Origin: Deltaproteobacteria bacterium
Lineage (GTDB): Bacteria > Desulfobacterota_B > Binatia > UBA9968
Assembly (NCBI GenBank): GCA_005879255.1
Contig: VBKY01000037.1
Location: 43,701-58,516 of the forward strand
Length of the DNA stretch: 14,816 nt
Direction of reading: 5' to 3'
Below the pieces are notes generated by a model, which did not search any database, was not told the DNA's origin, and saw only the letters and a program-made list of their open reading frames with translations. The first letter of the stretch is position 1; every line of letters begins with the position of its first letter. Made by a program: the position numbers and the translations under genes. Positions 1 to 7,187 of this stretch are shown here, in pieces.

Positions 1-408
1 CAGATTGTATTCATTGGTGCCGCGCTCATCGCAGTGGCCCTCGATTTCTACCCGGGTTGAAGAATTACTTTTGAGCCAGTCGGCGTTAGCACGCAGGGTT
101 GTGCGTGCATCGGATGTCAAATCATACCGGTCAAATTCGAAGAATACGTCTTTCAACGGGCTCGAAGCGGCGGTTGCCGTTGATTTTCCCTCTTGTAATT
201 GTTTCAAGCTGGACTTATCCGTATCCGACTCCCCTGTCTTCCCCCGCTGACCCTCACCCGCACGCTGATCCCCTCCAGGCTGGCCCGCACCGGCCGCTCC
301 TGACGCCGCACTGTCGGTTTTCCCCGTCGCCGACGGAGCGCAGGCTCCCCCGATCAAAGTAATACCAGCCATGAAAATGTAGCACGCCATTCTAAAGCTG
401 GCCGTCAT
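1..408 (-). CDS. pal: Pal, peptidoglycan-associated lipoprotein (3' end outside window)
   Basis: Pal anchors the outer membrane to peptidoglycan and is the outer-membrane partner of TolB. The visible 136 codons begin MTASFRMACYIF at an ATG with a strong AGGAGG site a few bases upstream (413-418). They contain a hydrophobic signal segment and a candidate lipidation Cys at residue 23 (LIGGAC, an atypical lipobox with Gly at -3). A Ser/Ala/Gly/Asp-rich linker follows, then the start of the OmpA-like domain: VFFEFDRYDL near residues 89-98 and the peptidoglycan-binding signature VEIEGHCDERGTNEYNL up to the window edge. It lies 60 bases downstream of tolB in the same direction with no terminator between, so it is the last visible gene of the tol operon. 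The C-terminal ~40 residues are not in the window. Confidence 0.93.
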   Translation of the reverse strand, partial: MTASFRMACYIFMAGITLIGGACAPSATGKTDSAASGAAGAGQPGGDQRAGEGQRGKTGESDTDKSSLKQLQEGKSTATAASSPLKDVFFEFDRYDLTSDARTTLRANADWLKSNSSTRVEIEGHCDERGTNEYNL

Positions 409-468
409 GGTTGCCTCCTTACGTTTGATTTAGTTTTTCAGCAGCACTGACATGGAATTTTGCAGAAA

Positions 469-1806
469 CTAATTTAATCGAGGGGACCAACTTGGTTTTG
501 TATCATCCCCCCCAGAACCTGTCAATCTGCGCTGGTTGTCGCCGCTCGCCTGCATGACATAGAGATGGTATTTCCCCGCGCGATTAGACGAGAACGCGAT
601 AAATCTCCCGTCTGGTGACCATGTCGGATCCTCACTATCAGACGATTCTGCCGTGAGTTTGCGCGGCTCGCCGCCATCCGCTGAGATGGTAAACACCGCG
701 AAGCGATTACCAACTCGACCGGTATAGACGACCCGGTCGCCTTTGGGTGACCACTCCGGCGACGTATTGTAGTTGCCGCTGTAAGTCAGCCTGCGCGTCT
801 TGCCGCCTTGCAAATCTAGAATATACAATTGCGGCGAACCGCTACGATCCGAAACAAATACAATTTGTTTGCCGTCGGGCGACCACGACGGCGAGACCTC
901 AATCCCGGGATTGTCGGTCAGTCGACGAATAACATTGCCGCTACGATCGAGTAGATAAAGATTAGTATTACCGCCCGACTCCAAGGTTGCCACTATCGTC
1001 TGACCGTCCGGTGAAAACTTGCCGCCAAGATATCGGCCGCCCCCACGCGGCGTGAACTTGACCTCTTTTCCACTGTCAAGATCAAACAGGAATAGAGTTT
1101 GACTGCGGTCTTTGAACGAAGAATAAAGAATCGAACGACCGTCTGGACTCCAATCCGGTGAGAGATTGATCGTGTGATTGTCCGTGACTTGAAATTTCTC
1201 GCTGCCGTCCAAATGCGACAGATAAATTTCCTTGAAGCGCCCGCCGCTGTTGGACACATAAGCGATCCTCGTGTTGAAGATGCCGGGTACGCCGGTGAAT
1301 TGGTTGATGATCTCATCGACGAATTTGTGCGCGATGCGCCGGTACTCTTTCACTCCACCGGTATAGCGCTTACCGATCCGTTCTTTATTTTGATAAACAT
1401 CGAACAGACGCAGCTCAACGGTGAGTTCGTCGCCCCGGACGGTAAAGCCGCCTTTCACCAATCCTTCGGCGCCGATAGTCGCCCAGTCTTTGAAATCGAA
1501 AGTGCCGAGTGTAATGCCGCTCGACTGCGGATTTTCGATATAAGCCGACCGGTCCAACACTTTAAACCAGCCGGAAAGCTCAAGATCGTGTACCATCGCG
1601 TCCGCGATACCTGTGGACAAGCGAGCAGAATCCGCTGTATTCGCGGCCAAGTTTTTCAGCGGCGACACAGCGACTGGAAAGCGCTGCCCACCCTGACCGA
1701 CGATTTCGCCGGTTACGGCGGCACGTTGCACAGGGATTTCCGCACTTGTCGCCAACCAAGGTTGGCTAAAAAAGAAAAATACCATTAATAGAGATTTATG
1801 GATCAT
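469..1806 (-). CDS. tolB: TolB, periplasmic beta-propeller of the Tol-Pal system
   Basis: TolB is a periplasmic protein that shuttles between Pal and TolA. The ~445-residue product matches the usual TolB length. It has a cleavable signal peptide (MIHKSLLMVFFFFSQPWLATSA, roughly residues 1-22), an N-terminal alpha/beta domain (about 25-170) and a C-terminal propeller. The propeller is marked by repeated WSPDG-type blade motifs: SPDWSPDG, KFSPDG, SPSWSPDG, SPEWSPKG, DPTWSPDG and KPSWSPRLN at the C-terminus. An in-frame GTG lies one codon upstream at 1809. I prefer the ATG at 1806, which has a G-rich site (GGGGGC) 8 bases ahead. The start falls directly after the tolA stop, so translation is probably coupled. 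Function is assigned from blade motifs, signal peptide and operon position. Confidence 0.95.
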   Translation of the reverse strand: MIHKSLLMVFFFFSQPWLATSAEIPVQRAAVTGEIVGQGGQRFPVAVSPLKNLAANTADSARLSTGIADAMVHDLELSGWFKVLDRSAYIENPQSSGITLGTFDFKDWATIGAEGLVKGGFTVRGDELTVELRLFDVYQNKERIGKRYTGGVKEYRRIAHKFVDEIINQFTGVPGIFNTRIAYVSNSGGRFKEIYLSHLDGSEKFQVTDNHTINLSPDWSPDGRSILYSSFKDRSQTLFLFDLDSGKEVKFTPRGGGRYLGGKFSPDGQTIVATLESGGNTNLYLLDRSGNVIRRLTDNPGIEVSPSWSPDGKQIVFVSDRSGSPQLYILDLQGGKTRRLTYSGNYNTSPEWSPKGDRVVYTGRVGNRFAVFTISADGGEPRKLTAESSDSEDPTWSPDGRFIAFSSNRAGKYHLYVMQASGDNQRRLTGSGGDDTKPSWSPRLN

Positions 1807-1810
1807 CACG

Positions 1811-2737
1811 CTAAGCCCCCAAGTCTCGCGGACGAAAGGTTAGTTCCACGTCGGCAAAATCCTTCCGATAACTTTCCGGTGGCGCGGCCAAAGGACTTGA
1901 TTTTTTTACTGCCCGAAGCACCGACTCGTCATAAGACGGGTCCCCGGACGGCTGGACGATTTTAAGGCCAACAATTTCACCGTTTTCCTTAATCCCGAAG
2001 TGAACAACGACTCTCAAATTGCTACGTTGTCCCACCCAAGCCCAATTTTCTTTTATCGTACTGAGCATCCGGTTCTGATAAATAATAAAATCCATTCCTT
2101 TCACGATCCCCGGACCACCGCGGCCACCAGCACCGATTGCCGCAGCGCCTTCACCTTCCCCAGATCCAGAGCTCAACACTTCGCCTTTGGCTGTTTTTTG
2201 CGCGCTTTCGCCCCTTGCTTTTGCCCGTTCCACTGCCGATTGAAGCAGCCTCTCGCGCACGCTATCGGCGGACGCCGACTCAGTTTTAGTCTCCTCTTTT
2301 GTTTCTTTGACCGGTTCTTTCTTTATCGGTTCAGTTTTGGTTTTTTCTTTGAGGGCTATTTTTTCTTCCTGAGGAGCCTTTTTCTCGACCGGCTTTACCT
2401 TTTCCGGCGGTTCTTTCTTGACTTCCTTTTTCGTTTCGGGGATCACCGGCGTCTTTTCTGTCTCTGGAGTTTTAGACGATTGCTTCGGCCTCCGCGGTAG
2501 CTCGGTGCCGAGATTCGTCGCGCCAATTTTTTCTCCGCCGATAAGATCGACAACATAGACCGGATGCACTGGACCGGTGGGGGCTGGCAACATCGGCACG
2601 AGAAAAAAGCATGCGATAAGTGCCACATGCAGCAGAAACGAAAAAACCAGCCACCTCGGCAGCCGTTCTTCCGCGCCGACGAGCGGAAACGATCGTTCCC
2701 GTAAACTGATTGTTGGCGATGGCATTTCCCCGGCCAT
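1811..2737 (-). CDS. tolA: TolA/TonB-type energy transducer
   Basis: In this position the protein is best read as TolA, the inner-membrane protein that spans the periplasm and transmits proton-motive-force energy from TolQR to TolB-Pal. The 308 residues show a cytoplasmic N-terminus and one membrane anchor (about 29-50, LVFSFLLHVALIACFFLVPML). A long Lys/Glu/Pro-rich low-complexity region follows (about 85-185) with repeated KKE, KEP and KTE units, then a Gly-rich hinge (190-212). The C-terminal TonB/TolA-like domain (about 215-308) includes VVVHFGIKENGEI and PSGDPSYDESVLRAV. The start is 6 bases after the tolR stop and the stop abuts tolB. The C-terminal domain alone would also fit a generic TonB; the tolQR-A-B-pal order is what argues for TolA. 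Confidence 0.88.
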   Translation of the reverse strand: MAGEMPSPTISLRERSFPLVGAEERLPRWLVFSFLLHVALIACFFLVPMLPAPTGPVHPVYVVDLIGGEKIGATNLGTELPRRPKQSSKTPETEKTPVIPETKKEVKKEPPEKVKPVEKKAPQEEKIALKEKTKTEPIKKEPVKETKEETKTESASADSVRERLLQSAVERAKARGESAQKTAKGEVLSSGSGEGEGAAAIGAGGRGGPGIVKGMDFIIYQNRMLSTIKENWAWVGQRSNLRVVVHFGIKENGEIVGLKIVQPSGDPSYDESVLRAVKKSSPLAAPPESYRKDFADVELTFRPRDLGA

Positions 2738-2743
2738 GAATGA

Positions 2744-3166
2744 TTATCCCTCTTCGGACGGCGGCCGGGTGACCATGCCCAATCTCTCGATGCCGGCCTG
2801 TTTGATTTCAGCAATGGCTTTCATGACAGCGCCATAACGGACGTCTTGATCCGCGCGCAGATACACTTGCTTGTCCGCCTGTAATTTTTTAATCGCCCGA
2901 AGCTTGTCGCCCAATTCCCGAAGCGACATGGCGTTATCATTGAGATAGATATTACCATTCTTAGCGACGGTAACGATTAAGTATTCTTCCGTCCCCGGAA
3001 TGGCGCTGGTTTTGGCCTGAGGCAGATTAACTTGCACGCCCTGTTGAATGATCGGTGCCGTAACCATAAATATGACCAGCAGTACCAACATTACGTCGAC
3101 CAGCGGAGTTACATTGATCTGTGATATGGTCGTCGCATCACGTGGCGACGAGGAATCCATGGCCAT
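2744..3166 (-). CDS. tolR: TolR (ExbD/TolR family), proton-channel subunit
   Basis: TolR forms the inner-membrane proton channel with TolQ. The 140-residue protein has a short cytoplasmic N-terminus and a single membrane helix (about residues 22-40, LVDVMLVLLVIFMVTAPII). Asp24 corresponds to the essential intramembrane Asp of the ExbD/TolR family. A periplasmic domain with the usual VNLPQA stretch after the helix follows. The chosen ATG has a GAGGT site about 8 bases upstream; a second in-frame ATG lies two codons later. Tight spacing to tolA downstream indicates one transcript. Upstream, the gap to tolQ is 176 bases, unusually long for this pair. Confidence 0.95.
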   Translation of the reverse strand: MAMDSSSPRDATTISQINVTPLVDVMLVLLVIFMVTAPIIQQGVQVNLPQAKTSAIPGTEEYLIVTVAKNGNIYLNDNAMSLRELGDKLRAIKKLQADKQVYLRADQDVRYGAVMKAIAEIKQAGIERLGMVTRPPSEEG

Positions 3167-3342
3167 GCAGACCTCGTGGTTTGGAGATTAATAGATCGCG
3201 ACCTCGTTCCCGGCTCGATATACACGCCGAAGACTAATTGCCGTGCCCGACGCCTCATATAAGCGCGAGCACCTGTTTCTTGCCCGATACGTTCGCGCCC
3301 GGCAACGGCAACCCCAGCAATCAATTATACTCTGTTATTCTA

Positions 3343-4083
3343 TTACTTGAAGAAGTGACGCTCCGCGATATTGAGAAATTCATGGGAGAAGTTATCCATT
3401 TCGACCGCGAGTACTTTGATCTGCTGGACGAAATAGTTGTACGCCATGAGCGCCGGAATCGCTGCGGCCAGCCCAACCGCGGTAGCGATCAATGCTTCGG
3501 CGATGCCCGGCGCGACGGCTTGAATGCTGGACGAATGCGTGACACTCAATCCCCGAAACGCGTTCATGATACCCCAAACCGTGCCGAATAGCCCGATAAA
3601 CGGCGCGGAACTGGCGGTGGTTGCCAGGAATGAGCAGTTCTTTTCCAATTTGGTGATCTCAACGCTGGTCGCTCGTTTCATTGCGCGCGACACGTTCTCC
3701 ACCCCGCCCAACTCCGTCGTCAGGTTTTCCCCCGCGGACGACTCTTTTTTTGAACGGGAGACTCTGACAAGCTCTTCATATCCGGAGCGAAAGACTTGGC
3801 CAACCGGACTGGCGCTCAGCTCGCGGCTGGCGTCGTGAATCGATGAAAGATTACGCCGCTCCCAAAATATTTCGATGAACTTTTCTGATTCCCGTTTGGC
3901 GCGCCGGATTTGCCGATGTTTCTGAGCGATGATCCCCCAACTGACGACGGAAAATAGAACCAACAAATAGAGGATCGCTTGGACCACCAACCCTGACCCA
4001 CGAACGAGATCGAGGATGCCGTGTTGTTGCGGTGTAGAAAGCCCTTCTTGCATCCGTAATTGGAGCGACCAAAGAGAAGACAT
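3343..4083 (-). CDS. tolQ: TolQ (ExbB/TolQ family), proton-channel subunit
   Basis: TolQ is the multi-spanning subunit of the TolQR motor that energises envelope constriction at division. The 246-residue product has three predicted membrane helices: about 31-52 (VVQAILYLLVLFSVVSWGII), 150-172 and 192-217. The conserved family block around FIGLFGTVWGIMNAF and the Ala-rich AEALIATAVGLAAAIPA segment are present. The start is taken at the ATG at 4083; an adjacent GTG (4086) is one codon longer, and neither has a good Shine-Dalgarno site. An internal Met at residue 11 is another possibility. This is the first gene of the tol block, divergent from pgk across about 100 bases. Confidence 0.94.
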   Translation of the reverse strand: MSSLWSLQLRMQEGLSTPQQHGILDLVRGSGLVVQAILYLLVLFSVVSWGIIAQKHRQIRRAKRESEKFIEIFWERRNLSSIHDASRELSASPVGQVFRSGYEELVRVSRSKKESSAGENLTTELGGVENVSRAMKRATSVEITKLEKNCSFLATTASSAPFIGLFGTVWGIMNAFRGLSVTHSSSIQAVAPGIAEALIATAVGLAAAIPALMAYNYFVQQIKVLAVEMDNFSHEFLNIAERHFFK

Positions 4084-4100
4084 CACGCGTTTTTGAGGAG

Positions 4101-4153
4101 CTAATTGAAAAAGTATTACAAGCCTTGTAATTAGTCAATTCAGAATCACAATT
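4101..4153. promoter_or_regulatory. Divergent tolQ/pgk promoter region with perfect palindrome
   Basis: The ~100-base AT-rich space between the divergent tolQ and pgk genes contains a perfect inverted repeat, ATTACAA-GCC-TTGTAAT, at 4115-4131. Toward tolQ a TTGACT -35-like box (4133-4138, minus strand) precedes a weak TACTTT at 17 bases. Toward pgk a TTGAAA box (4105-4110) precedes TGTAAT (4126-4131) at a short 15-base spacing. The palindrome lies between or within both candidate promoters, where an operator would act. Box matches are only moderate, so exact promoters are uncertain; the palindrome itself is directly visible. Confidence 0.42.
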
Positions 4154-4185
4154 TTGTCGTGCAGTCATAGAAACGGAAAATCATC

Positions 4186-5364
4186 ATGATTCGAAAACTC
4201 GCTGACTTGGACCTCCGCGACAAGAGTGTTTTCCTGCGCGTCGACTTTAATGTGCCAATCGATCACGGCAAGATCACTGAGCCGCACCGAATCAATAGCG
4301 CGCTGCCGACCATATGTTTAATTCTGCAACACGCAAGAACAGTAGTGATCGCTTCGCACTTGGGCCGTCCCGACGGCAAGGTCGTGCCGAAGTATAGCCT
4401 TGCTCCGATCCGAGAGCACTTGGAGCATGCACTGAAACAGCCGGTGATTCTAGCGCCAGACTGTATCGGCACGGAAGTGGAAAGCATCGTCCGGGACGAT
4501 GCAAACCGAATCGTTTTGCTTGAAAACCTGCGCTTTCATAAAGAAGAAGAAAAAAACGATCGCGGCTTTTCTCAGGCACTGGCATCTCTCGCCGATGTTT
4601 ACGTGAACGATGCGTTCGGTGCAGCTCACCGCGCGCACGCCTCGATCGCTGGAATTGCGGCCTTTTTCAAGGACAAGGCAGCCGGTCTACTGATGCAAAA
4701 GGAATTGGACTACCTTACTCCTATTCTATCAAGCCCGGAAAAACCGTTCGTGACAATTTTGGGCGGTGCGAAAGTTTCTGACAAGATCGGAGTGATCAGG
4801 AATTTGCTGCCGAAAGTCAGTGCGCTCTTAATCGGCGGCGGTATGGCATACACATTTCTCAGAGGGCAGGGATTAGAGATCGGTAGATCGTTGGTTGAGC
4901 AAGATAAAATCGGTCTCGCCGCGGACATATTAAAGGAAGCGGCTGCTCGCAGCGTCAAAATTCTTCTGCCCGCCGATCACGTGACGGGCGACGCCGAGAA
5001 AAGGAACCCCGAAACCTGCCAAGGCCAGATTCCCACGGAGCGAATGGGCCTCGATATTGGCCCAAAGACGGCCAAACTTTTTGCTGATGAGATTCGCAAG
5101 GCAAGAATGGTTCTGTGGAATGGACCCGTCGGCCTTTTTGAAGTCCCGCCGTACGATCAAGGCAGCCGCACGTTAGCCAAAACGTTGGCGGAAAATCATC
5201 CGCGCGTCATTAGCATCATTGCTGGCGGAGATACCGTGGCTGCGGTGACCGCCTCTGGTGTAGAAGCGAAAATTACGCATTTATCTACGGGCGGTGGAGC
5301 AACTCTCGAGTTTCTCGAAGGCAGAGAGCTTCCTGGGATCAAAGCATTGGAGGACGATCAATGA
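4186..5364 (+). CDS. pgk: Phosphoglycerate kinase
   Basis: Pgk transfers phosphate from 1,3-bisphosphoglycerate to ADP in glycolysis and runs in reverse in gluconeogenesis; it is cytosolic. The 392-residue length is standard. Visible motifs in order: FLRVDFNVP (residues 16-24, 3-PGA binding), SHLGRPDG (57-64), VYVNDAFGAAHRAHAS (about 138-153), GGAKVSDKIGV (about 192-202), the hinge/nucleotide region WNGPVGLFE (about 311-319), GGDTVAAV and HLSTGGGATLEFLEG near the C-terminus. No key residue is obviously missing. The start ATG has no strong ribosome site, but the protein begins exactly where the family does. Its last codons overlap tpiA by 4 bases (ATGA), indicating translational coupling. Confidence 0.98.
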   Translation: MIRKLADLDLRDKSVFLRVDFNVPIDHGKITEPHRINSALPTICLILQHARTVVIASHLGRPDGKVVPKYSLAPIREHLEHALKQPVILAPDCIGTEVESIVRDDANRIVLLENLRFHKEEEKNDRGFSQALASLADVYVNDAFGAAHRAHASIAGIAAFFKDKAAGLLMQKELDYLTPILSSPEKPFVTILGGAKVSDKIGVIRNLLPKVSALLIGGGMAYTFLRGQGLEIGRSLVEQDKIGLAADILKEAAARSVKILLPADHVTGDAEKRNPETCQGQIPTERMGLDIGPKTAKLFADEIRKARMVLWNGPVGLFEVPPYDQGSRTLAKTLAENHPRVISIIAGGDTVAAVTASGVEAKITHLSTGGGATLEFLEGRELPGIKALEDDQ

Positions 5365-6128
5365 CACCGCCTTTGGTGGTGGGAAACTGGAAGATGAATG
5401 GCGGCCAAGCCGACTGCCTCCATCTGGCTCGGCAGATCGCCCGAGATGTCAAATCAAGACCGGCGCCTGTCCAAGTCGTTGTGGCACCGCCGTTCACGGC
5501 ACTGGCGGCAGTCGGCAAGGCGCTGCACGACAGCAAAGTTCAATTGGCCGCGCAAAACTGCCACTGGCAGCTGAGCGGCGCCTTCACCGGTGAAGTCAGT
5601 CCGTCAATGCTAAAAGAGCTCGGCTGCGAATTCGTGATACTTGGCCATTCCGAAAGACGGCATATCTTTTATGAAAGCGACGACATGATCGGCAAAAAGG
5701 TTGCGCCAGTTATTGCGCAGGGTATGCGGCCGATTGTGTGTGTCGGCGAAACGCTCGAGGAACGACAGCGTGAACAAACCTTTGAAATCATCGCACGGCA
5801 GCTCGAGTCTGCGTTGAAGGGGCTCGGGAATGATGCTATAGACAAGATCGAAATCGCGTATGAGCCCGTATGGGCAATCGGCACTGGGCATAACGCAACT
5901 CTAGACCAAATCCGCGAAGTTCACGCACATATTCGACATTTTGTCGGTGCCTCGTTCGGCAGATCAAACGGCGATGGCATGCGGATACTCTATGGAGGCA
6001 GCGTTAAGCCCGATAATGCCACGATGATAGCCGGGATTGATAGCGTCAACGGCCTATTAGTCGGCGGTGCCAGCTTACAAGCGGAATCGTTTTTGCCAAT
6101 CGCACGCGCGTTTTCAAAAAATCGATAA
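5361..6128 (+). CDS. tpiA: Triosephosphate isomerase
   Basis: TpiA interconverts dihydroxyacetone phosphate and glyceraldehyde-3-phosphate. The 255-residue TIM barrel carries the catalytic set: Asn9/Lys11 in GNWKMNG, His96 in LGHSERR, Glu168 in AYEPVWAIGTG, and the phosphate-binding YGGSVKPDN (211-219) and GLLVGGASL segments. GGAGG (5349-5353) inside the 3' end of pgk serves as ribosome site for the ATG, which overlaps the pgk stop (ATGA). It is followed after 4 bases by secG. All active-site residues are intact. Confidence 0.98.
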   Translation: MTPPLVVGNWKMNGGQADCLHLARQIARDVKSRPAPVQVVVAPPFTALAAVGKALHDSKVQLAAQNCHWQLSGAFTGEVSPSMLKELGCEFVILGHSERRHIFYESDDMIGKKVAPVIAQGMRPIVCVGETLEERQREQTFEIIARQLESALKGLGNDAIDKIEIAYEPVWAIGTGHNATLDQIREVHAHIRHFVGASFGRSNGDGMRILYGGSVKPDNATMIAGIDSVNGLLVGGASLQAESFLPIARAFSKNR

Positions 6129-6132
6129 TCGT

Positions 6133-6504
6133 ATGATCCTCGCAGTAACCATTGTTCACGTAATTGTCAGTGTGGGTTTGATCCTTGTGGTATTATTGCA
6201 AACCGGAAAAGGCGCCGAAGTGGGGGCGGTGTTCGGTGGCTCAAGTTCGACAATCTTTGGCAGCAGCGGCGCCGGCAATTTTTTGACCCGTTTAACTACA
6301 GGTATGGCAATCGTGTTCATGATGACCTCGTTGACATTGGGCTATTTTGCCGGACGAAAACCGTCGGCGACTATTTTTGACACTCGCACGCCGGTGGCAG
6401 AACCTCGAGCGCCGATGCCGTCACAAGCACCTCAGCAACAACAAACGGCTCCGGGTAGTGCTGCACCAGAAAAAAGTCCACCGGAAAAACCTGGGACGCC
6501 TTAG
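6133..6504 (+). CDS. secG: SecG, preprotein translocase subunit
   Basis: SecG is the small integral-membrane partner of the SecYE channel that stimulates SecA-driven export. The 123-residue product starts MILAVTIVHVIV. It has two hydrophobic helices (about 3-22 and 52-72) separated by the characteristic loop LQTGKGAEVGAVFGGSSST. The cytoplasmic tail is Pro/Gln/Ala-rich and low in complexity (about 88-123), as often seen in longer SecG proteins. An in-frame upstream Met (6067) would overlap tpiA by 20 codons and add a non-SecG leader, so the ATG at 6133 is preferred. A tRNA-Leu gene begins 10 bases after the stop, an order also known for secG-leuU in E. coli. Confidence 0.94.
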   Translation: MILAVTIVHVIVSVGLILVVLLQTGKGAEVGAVFGGSSSTIFGSSGAGNFLTRLTTGMAIVFMMTSLTLGYFAGRKPSATIFDTRTPVAEPRAPMPSQAPQQQQTAPGSAAPEKSPPEKPGTP

Positions 6505-6514
6505 TTCATGGGCT

Positions 6515-6601
6515 GCGAGGGTGGCGGAATCGGCAGACGCGCTAGTTTGAGGGGCTAGTGCCAGAAATGGCGTGCGGGTTCAAATCCCCCTCCTCGCACC
6601 A
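6515..6601 (+). tRNA. tRNA-Leu (anticodon GAG)
   Basis: This 87-base class II tRNA folds as follows. Acceptor stem GCGAGGG pairs with TCCTCGC (last pair G-T), followed by discriminator A and an encoded CCA (6599-6601). The D arm starts TGGCGGAATCGG. The anticodon stem CTAGT/GCTAG encloses the loop TTGAGGG, giving anticodon GAG. The long variable arm (TGCC...GGCG) is typical of Leu. The T arm GCGGG-TTCAAAT-CCCCC has one C-C mismatch at the second pair. Identity rests on the anticodon, the long variable arm and the secG neighbourhood. It is probably read from the pgk-tpiA-secG transcript. Confidence 0.95.
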
Positions 6602-6615
6602 ACTCAATTGCTGTT

Positions 6616-6744
6616 AGTGGTTCAGTTTGGGAAAGATCTCTCACTTTGTTCGAGATGACACATGGCTTATGTAGTTGTCATTCCGAACAAAGCGATGAAT
6701 CTTTCTCGATTTTAAGAGTCATGGTGGATTGAAAATGAACCACT
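6616..6744. repeat. MITE-like nested inverted repeat
   Basis: A 129-base non-coding element lies 14 bases after tRNA-Leu. Outer arms AGTGGTTCAGTTT (6616-6628) and AAAATGAACCACT (6732-6744) are inverted repeats matching at 12 of 13 positions. Inside sits a second, larger imperfect inverted repeat: a 30-base left arm (6631-6660) against a 30-base right arm (6676-6705), 24 of 30 positions paired, around a 15-base loop. The right arm contains TGTCATTCCGAACAAAGCG, which resembles dispersed TGTCATTCCGA-type repeats I recall from environmental bacterial genomes. No open frame or target-site duplication is evident. The hairpin might also end transcription after the tRNA. Confidence 0.6.
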
Positions 6745-7140
6745 GCCCGATTCCCTGCATACTTGACACCATCCTGTTTGATGAAGGGACAGGATGCGTG
6801 TGGACACGCGACGAAGTGCACGCGCCCGATAGAGCCTTTAGTGTATGACGGATTTAGTACAATGAACCGAGATCGCCCATGCGACATCTTCGGCAATCAT
6901 GTCAGATGCCGGGTTTTGTGGGCCGAATTAAGACATTCTAAGCGCAAATTCCGTTGCGATCATCGCGCTACCTCGTCTCAATTTTGTTCCAATCTGAAAG
7001 TCGAGTTTACCAGTTTGCAACGCCATTATTGTCGTATCAAGTTCGGATCTGTCGATTTTTGACCGAAAACATAGTTTCTTTGCGTGCTTTTTTGCTCGCT
7101 AATTTTGAAATTTCAAATAGTTATAGTTTTGGCTTAGACG
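6745..7140. other. Gene-free intergenic stretch
   Basis: I see no convincing gene here. Short open frames on either strand have no ribosome site and no recognisable composition. Visible structures are an 8-bp hairpin CATCCTGT/ACAGGATG (6770-6777 with 6789-6796, 11-base loop, extendable by CAC/GTG with one bulge), and a perfect 14-base palindrome TTTGAAATTTCAAA at 7104-7117. The palindrome lies about 24 bases upstream of the sigma-54-type promoter. The right third turns AT-rich, as expected upstream of an activator-dependent promoter. Confidence 0.5.
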
Positions 7141-7156
7141 TGGCATATGACTTGCT
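7141..7156 (+). promoter_or_regulatory. Candidate sigma-54 (RpoN) promoter
   Basis: TGGCATATGACTTGCT matches the -24/-12 pattern TGGCAY-R-N4-TTGCW. GG lies at 7142-7143 and GC at 7154-7155, with exactly 10 bases between. A start site near 7167 would leave a ~20-base leader holding the AGGAG ribosome site (7173-7177) of the HTH gene at 7188. Position, spacing and both boxes agree. No activator gene is in the window, so regulation by an enhancer-binding protein is inferred only. Confidence 0.62.
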
Positions 7157-7187
7157 CTTTTTCGCCCCTTTTAGGAGTACCAAAACC

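Noticed and set aside
1174..1788. 204-codon plus-strand open frame
   Set aside because: Lies entirely antisense to tolB, which is certain from its propeller motifs; codon-position shadow.
2300..2480. Repetitive Lys/Glu/Pro-coding stretch as a possible tandem repeat array or CRISPR-like structure
   Set aside because: It is the normal low-complexity periplasmic linker of TolA; the repeats are irregular at base level.
6763..7062. Plus-strand 99-codon frame between the MITE-like element and the HTH gene
   Set aside because: Begins in a hairpin, has no ribosome site, and has odd Cys/Arg/His composition.
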